A stretch of 37,164 nt of DNA from the NCBI GenBank assembly GCA_013151215.1, contig JAADIS010000154.1, positions 1 through 37,164 of the forward strand, given 5' to 3'. Source of the stretch: Chlorobiota bacterium (GTDB lineage: Bacteria > Bacteroidota > Bacteroidia > Bacteroidales > F082). The notes beneath the pieces were generated by a model, which ran no database searches, was not told where the DNA came from, and saw only the letters and a list, made by a program, of their open reading frames with translations. The position numbers were made by a program, and so were the translations under genes. Shown here one piece after another: positions 33,400 to 37,164 of this stretch (position 1 is its first letter; each line of letters opens with the position of its first letter).

Positions 33400-33422
33400 A
33401 AAAAACCCTGTTGCACAGGGTT
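33400..33422 (-). terminator. Terminator or attenuator in front of purA
   Basis: On the minus strand AACCCTGT (33422-33415), loop GCA, ACAGGGTT (33411-33404) is followed by TTTT (33403-33400). It lies after fur and only 20 bp before the purA ATG. Because a promoter box sits upstream of it, it may act as an attenuator of purA as well as a terminator of fur. Confidence 0.6.
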
Positions 33423-33437
33423 ACGGATATTATCTGA

Positions 33438-33466
33438 CAAAAGTACTAAAATGAGAAGGCATCAAA
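33438..33466 (-). promoter_or_regulatory. Bacteroidota-type promoter for purA
   Basis: On the minus strand TTTG at 33466-33463 is followed after 17 bases by TACTTTTG at 33445-33438. The box lies just after the fur stop codon and upstream of the hairpin at 33400-33422. Confidence 0.55.
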
Positions 33467-33484
33467 CAGCATTGTTAATAACAA

Positions 33485-33961
33485 TTAGCTCTTTTTCCGG
33501 GTTTTTTTTGAATTGCCCAACTTGCATTTACCATAAAAAGTAAGCGAGTGGTATTGTACCTCCACGCCCAATAACTGCTCCACCGATTTTTGGATCTCCT
33601 GGAGCCTCGGGTCGCAAAACTCAAGGACTGTCCCGTCGTCGAGACAAACGAAATGATCATGTTGCTTGAATTTGAAGGATCGCTCAAATTGTGCGCAGTT
33701 GTTCCCGAACTGATGTTTAGTTACAAGGTTGCAATCCAGCAGTAATTCGATGGTGTTATATAGAGTGGCACGGCTGACGCGGTATTTGTTGTTCTTCATC
33801 TTGATATACAGGGTTTCTATGTCAAAATGACCCTCGGTAGCATAAATCTCCTTTAGTATGGTATATCTCTCGGGGGTCTTTCGATGACCTCGTGATTCAA
33901 GGTATTCCGTAAAAATCTCTTTTACCGATTCGTAAGTATCTTTTTTAGAATTTGACTTCAT
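33485..33961 (-). CDS. Fur family transcriptional regulator
   Basis: The 158-residue protein has the Fur winged helix ('[20 protein letters not shown]', '[18 protein letters not shown]') and a shortened dimer/metal domain ('[20 protein letters not shown]', 'CDPRLQEIQ', '[16 protein letters not shown]'). Fur proteins repress or activate genes according to Fe, Zn, Mn or peroxide. The histidines of the regulatory site (H-D-H) are kept. The usual CxxC structural zinc pair is C-L-D-D here, and the second C-terminal CxxC is absent. Which metal it senses cannot be said. It lies 76 bp after spoT and 105 bp before purA on the same strand. A hairpin with a T-run follows its stop. Confidence 0.85.
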   Translation of the reverse strand: MKSNSKKDTYESVKEIFTEYLESRGHRKTPERYTILKEIYATEGHFDIETLYIKMKNNKYRVSRATLYNTIELLLDCNLVTKHQFGNNCAQFERSFKFKQHDHFVCLDDGTVLEFCDPRLQEIQKSVEQLLGVEVQYHSLTFYGKCKLGNSKKTRKKS

Positions 33962-34037
33962 ATTCTACGCTTTAAGGCTGTAAAAATACAAATTATATTT
34001 AAATGGTTTAAATATAAATAAAAAAGCTGCAAACGTT

Positions 34038-36290
34038 TTAAACCAGATCGTCCAAATTATCGACCCTAACAACTTTTACGACTTCCTTTATTTTTTTTAA
34101 TTTTTTGATAAGTCTTTTAAGAGACTGGGTATCAGGAACATATAACGATAAACTTATGTCTGTCAAGCCTTCTGAGCTCCTCAGGTACATATTTCTAATA
34201 TTCACTTTCATCTCGTTGCTGGCAACAACCGTCAGTTTCGAAAGCAGCCCTATCTTATCTACTGCCTTTATCTTAAGGCTTGCCAAAAAGGTGATGCCTT
34301 CCTTTTGTTTCCATTTTGTTTTAACGATGTTTTTCCCATAATGCGTCATTAGCTGGGTTGCCCTGCCACAGCCTGTACGATGGATTTGTATAGGTTCCCC
34401 AGGGAAAAACAGGCCTATGACATCATCGCCGGGTATGGGGTTGCAACATTTCTCGACAGTATAGTCGGGGCTTTGCAGCTTGTCGGGTGAATCATCGTTT
34501 TTCTTATCGTTTTGGTCGCCGCCGCCTGACCTTTCAGGGCTTTCTTTTTCAACGGCAGGTTTAAGGTTTAAATAAGGGATTTTTATGTTTTTGCGAAGCC
34601 AGCCGCTCCATCCTTCCCCGCTGGAAAACGAATCCTTGACGTCTTTAATGTTTATTTTATCGTGGAATACAAAATAAAATAAATCCAGGGGGCTGTTCAA
34701 TCTTTGAACCTGCATTAGTAAAGCCAAATTAGCTTTTGAGTACTGGATGTTAAGCTGGCTGAAAATTTCCCTTAGCTTTTCTTCCCCCTCCGCCCTGTAT
34801 TTCTTGCGCTCGTTTTTAATGGCCTGCTTTATCTTGGATTTCGAGCGGGCGGTATGAACATATTTATACCAATCGGGGCTGGGGCTTACCTTTTTAGAGT
34901 TTAGGATCTTAACCTGGTCGCCGGTTTTTAGGACATAGTGCAAAGGGTACAGCTTGTGGTTTATAGTTGCGCCAAGGCAATGATTCCCCAGGTCGGAATG
35001 TATTGAATAAGCAAAGTCCAGAACCGTCGAGCCCATTGGAAGCGATTTCAGCTCGCCGGTAGGCGTAAAAACCAAAATCTCATCAGAGAAAAGGTTGCTC
35101 TGGAAGTCATTGATAAAGCTTATCGTTTCTTCATTATCTTCGCTGAGCAGCTCACGCGTCCGTTTCAGCCAATCGTCCAAGCCAAGCTCGGCCGGCTTCC
35201 CGTCTTTATATTTCCAATGGGCGGCATAACCCTTGCTGGCTATTTCATCCATCCGCTTGCTGCGTATGTGCAAATCGACCCATTGCCCTTGCTTGCTCAT
35301 CACTGTCGTATGGATGGCTTCGTAACCATTTGCCTTTGGCGTACTTATCCAATCGCGCAAACGTTTTGAGTTCGGGCGGTAAATAGACGTGATTATGGAA
35401 TAGGCCGCCCAACAATTCATTTTTTCTGTCTGCGGGTCGGAATCGATTATTATGTCTATTCCTTCGGTATCGCTGATATCGTCTATAGTGAGCTCGCTTC
35501 TCTCCATCTTCTTCCACATCGAATAAACAGAGTGGATGTTGCGCCTTATCATATATTTAAGTCCGATACTATCGAAACCTTCTTTCAAAGGTTGGGTGAA
35601 CTCATTGAACAATACAGATTTGTCCTCTGAGACTTTATCGATTTGTCCTTTGATTTCGTTATACAGAGAAGATTGCAGATACCTGAACGACAAGTCTTCC
35701 AGCTCGCTTTTTATTTTATAAAGGCCCAATCTGTTTGCTAAGGGGGCATAAATATATTGTGTCTCGGAGGCTATCTTCATCTGCTTCTCGCGCGGCATGA
35801 TTTCCATAGTGCGCATATTGTGCAGCCTGTCGGAAAGCTTGATGAGGATTACCCTCACATCGTCCGAGAGCGTAAGTATGACCTTCTTTAAAGTCTCGGC
35901 CTGGGCTGTTGTGTTGCTATCCGATATTTCTTCGATTTTTGTAAGGCCGTCAATAATCCTGGCAACGTCGGCATCAAACATAAGCTCGATATCCTTCACT
36001 GTCATGTCGGTGTCCTCGACGGTATCGTGTAGCAAGGCCGAGATTATAGATGTCCTGCCCAATCCGATTTCACCTGCCGCAATAGTCGCCACTTCCAATG
36101 GATGATAAATAAAAGGCTCGCCGGTTTTGCGCCTCATGTCGCGATGCGCATCGGCAGCAACTTTAAAAGCTTTGCGGACCATCCAGCGGTCGCTGGTTTC
36201 TTTTCTCGTATGCCATACTTCGATCAAACGCCTATACTTACGAAGTATTTCAAGCCGTTCCGTTTCTGCTTTATTTTTTTTTGTTGGCAT
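34038..36290 (-). CDS. RelA/SpoT family (p)ppGpp hydrolase, synthetase domain apparently degenerate
   Basis: The 750-residue protein has the full long-RSH layout: HD hydrolase (about 40-190), synthetase-like domain (about 235-350), TGS (about 405-465), a Cys-rich segment ('CCNPIPGDDVIGLFFPG') and a C-terminal ACT domain. Hydrolase residues are intact: 'FIYHPLEV' (His 63), 'ALLHDTVEDT' (His 88, Asp 89, Glu 92, Asp 93) and 'LSDRLHNMRT' (Asp 154, Asn 158). In the synthetase domain several residues known to matter in Rel from Streptococcus seem replaced. The basic R-x-K pair is N-x-H in 'RRNIHSVYSMWKKM', the Arg of D-L-x-A-x-R is Asp in 'DTEGID', and the Glu of E-x-Q-I-R is Asp in 'VDLHIR'. The protein probably degrades rather than makes (p)ppGpp. 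It heads the cluster with fur and purA. Confidence 0.85.
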   Translation of the reverse strand: MPTKKNKAETERLEILRKYRRLIEVWHTRKETSDRWMVRKAFKVAADAHRDMRRKTGEPFIYHPLEVATIAAGEIGLGRTSIISALLHDTVEDTDMTVKDIELMFDADVARIIDGLTKIEEISDSNTTAQAETLKKVILTLSDDVRVILIKLSDRLHNMRTMEIMPREKQMKIASETQYIYAPLANRLGLYKIKSELEDLSFRYLQSSLYNEIKGQIDKVSEDKSVLFNEFTQPLKEGFDSIGLKYMIRRNIHSVYSMWKKMERSELTIDDISDTEGIDIIIDSDPQTEKMNCWAAYSIITSIYRPNSKRLRDWISTPKANGYEAIHTTVMSKQGQWVDLHIRSKRMDEIASKGYAAHWKYKDGKPAELGLDDWLKRTRELLSEDNEETISFINDFQSNLFSDEILVFTPTGELKSLPMGSTVLDFAYSIHSDLGNHCLGATINHKLYPLHYVLKTGDQVKILNSKKVSPSPDWYKYVHTARSKSKIKQAIKNERKKYRAEGEEKLREIFSQLNIQYSKANLALLMQVQRLNSPLDLFYFVFHDKINIKDVKDSFSSGEGWSGWLRKNIKIPYLNLKPAVEKESPERSGGGDQNDKKNDDSPDKLQSPDYTVEKCCNPIPGDDVIGLFFPGEPIQIHRTGCGRATQLMTHYGKNIVKTKWKQKEGITFLASLKIKAVDKIGLLSKLTVVASNEMKVNIRNMYLRSSEGLTDISLSLYVPDTQSLKRLIKKLKKIKEVVKVVRVDNLDDLV

Positions 36291-36309
36291 ACGATGCTGG
36301 ATGAATTTA

Positions 36310-36317
36310 CAAAATTA
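36310..36317 (-). promoter_or_regulatory. -7 box for the SpoT-like gene
   Basis: TAATTTTG on the minus strand fits TAnnTTTG, about 19 bp before the ATG at 36290. No clear -33 element is seen, and the leader would be very short. Confidence 0.35.
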
Positions 36318-36446
36318 AGAAGAATAGGCATCTGTTTTACATGTATAAAATAATTTTGAGCAACAATTTCGCATGCTCTACCAGCGGGTTCGGATGATTG
36401 AAAAAATTATTAGATAAAATTATGATTCGATTAGGCATAAGTTTTG

Positions 36447-36454
36447 TAGTTTTG
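36447..36454 (+). promoter_or_regulatory. -7 box for the gliding-associated cargo gene
   Basis: TAGTTTTG fits TAnnTTTG and lies 28 bp before the TTG start at 36483. An upstream TTCG at 36426-36429 is only a partial -33 match. Confidence 0.4.
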
Positions 36455-36482
36455 AAACTCTTAATTTTAAATAAAATCAGGA

Positions 36483-37164
36483 TTGAGATACAGATTTACA
36501 TCCTTAATACTATTACTGACTTTTTTATTGCTTGGATTGGGCAGCTTGCATGCTACACACCAGCGCGCAGCCGAAATAACATATAAGCATGTTAGTGGGT
36601 TGACATACGACTTCACCATCACTATGTACACGCTGACTTCGAGTCCTGCAGACGATGCTAGTCCTAAAATGCCGATTTTTTGGGGCGACGACACGAGTGA
36701 CGAGCTGAAGCGTATATATTTTCAGCCCATACCCGATGTTTACGATATGACATTGAATATTTATACCGGTTCACACACCTTCCCGGGTCCCGGGGATTAT
36801 AAAATAACAGTTGAGGATCCAAATAGAAACAGTGGCATCATAAATATACCGAACTCCGTTGACGTACCTATGTTTATCGAATCGGAACTCATAATAAACC
36901 CGTTTATCGGGAACAACAATTCTGTTCAATTACTAAACCCGCCCATCGACATGGGCTGCGTGGGCATCATGTTCATACATAATCCTGCTGCTTACGACCC
37001 TGACGGCGACAGCCTGTCGTATAAACTTGTAAACTGCAAAGGCGCAGGGGGTTACGATATCCCAGGCTATACTTTCCCCATGGCTAGCGAGTCGTTTGCT
37101 ATTGACGGGATAAGCGGTGATATTGTTTGGAAAAACCCCGTTATCCAAGGTGAGTACAATATTG
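36483..37164 (+). CDS. Gliding-motility-associated (type B T9SS) surface protein, partial (C-terminus off the right edge)
   Basis: An open frame runs from TTG at 36483 to the window edge (227 codons); a stop lies five codons upstream, so TTG is the first usable start. The product begins with a signal peptide (MRYRFTSLILLLTFLLLGLG...HA). It then has 'THQRAAEITYKHVSGLTYDF', 'MYTLTSSPADDASPKMPIFW', 'FIHNPAAYDPDGDSLSYKL' and 'SGDIVWKNPVIQGEYNI'. This is the N-terminal module I know from large Bacteroidota adhesin-like proteins that end in a gliding-motility-associated C-terminal (type B T9SS) domain. That domain lies outside the window, so the sorting class is inferred. Internal ATGs are all far downstream of the signal peptide. 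Confidence 0.8.
   Translation, partial: MRYRFTSLILLLTFLLLGLGSLHATHQRAAEITYKHVSGLTYDFTITMYTLTSSPADDASPKMPIFWGDDTSDELKRIYFQPIPDVYDMTLNIYTGSHTFPGPGDYKITVEDPNRNSGIINIPNSVDVPMFIESELIINPFIGNNNSVQLLNPPIDMGCVGIMFIHNPAAYDPDGDSLSYKLVNCKGAGGYDIPGYTFPMASESFAIDGISGDIVWKNPVIQGEYNI

Overview
The window looks like chromosomal DNA of a Bacteroidota species, probably class Bacteroidia. Supporting signs are three secreted proteins of type IX secretion (T9SS) families, a Bacteroidota-only IPExxxVDY family protein, promoters of the -33 TTTG / -7 TAnnTTTG type, few Shine-Dalgarno sequences, and a SpoT-Fur-PurA gene order that I recall from Bacteroides relatives. No tRNA, rRNA or CRISPR array was seen. I cannot name the genus.

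Left part (1-9856, all minus strand). An AT-rich restriction-type helicase/nuclease gene overlaps a truncated ORF6N-domain gene by 4 bp; this looks like an acquired defence locus that continues past the left edge. Next come a large signal-peptide protein with eleven Asp-box repeats, a LolA-like periplasmic protein, and a compact run of LptF/G permease, IPExxxVDY protein and YkvA (DUF1232) protein.

Middle part (10038-21192, plus strand). A remnant of a DUF481-type outer-membrane protein abuts rnpA. It is followed by overlapping yidD, an S41 processing protease, an O-antigen-ligase-type membrane protein, cytidine deaminase and a ChaN-family protein. After a 780-bp stretch without a convincing gene come a ClC chloride channel/transporter with CBS domains, a likely insertion-sequence end, a pterin pair (QueD/PTPS-like and FolE), a BI-1 family membrane protein and FabD.

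Regulatory and secreted part (21233-31509). On the minus strand an ECF sigma factor, a one-pass putative anti-sigma factor and a membrane-anchored Spy/CpxP-like protein form an overlapping operon that resembles CnrYXH logic. Upstream lies a second eleven-Asp-box protein, clearly paralogous to the one at 3358-6426, and a multi-pass membrane protein of unknown role. On the plus strand two tandem paralogous genes encode about 660-residue secreted proteins with type A T9SS sorting tails. Each is preceded by the same ECF-like element, GCAACC-N16-GTCTTA. This suggests that an ECF sigma factor, possibly the one in this window, drives secreted-protein genes.

Right part (31661-37164). A GtrA-family protein converges on purA. 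The minus-strand cluster SpoT, Fur, PurA follows. The SpoT protein keeps its hydrolase residues but seems to have lost key synthetase residues. A terminator-like hairpin sits between a predicted purA promoter and the purA start. The window ends inside a T9SS cargo gene of the gliding-motility-associated type, read from a TTG start.

All percentages and similarities are judged by eye; no alignment or database search was run.
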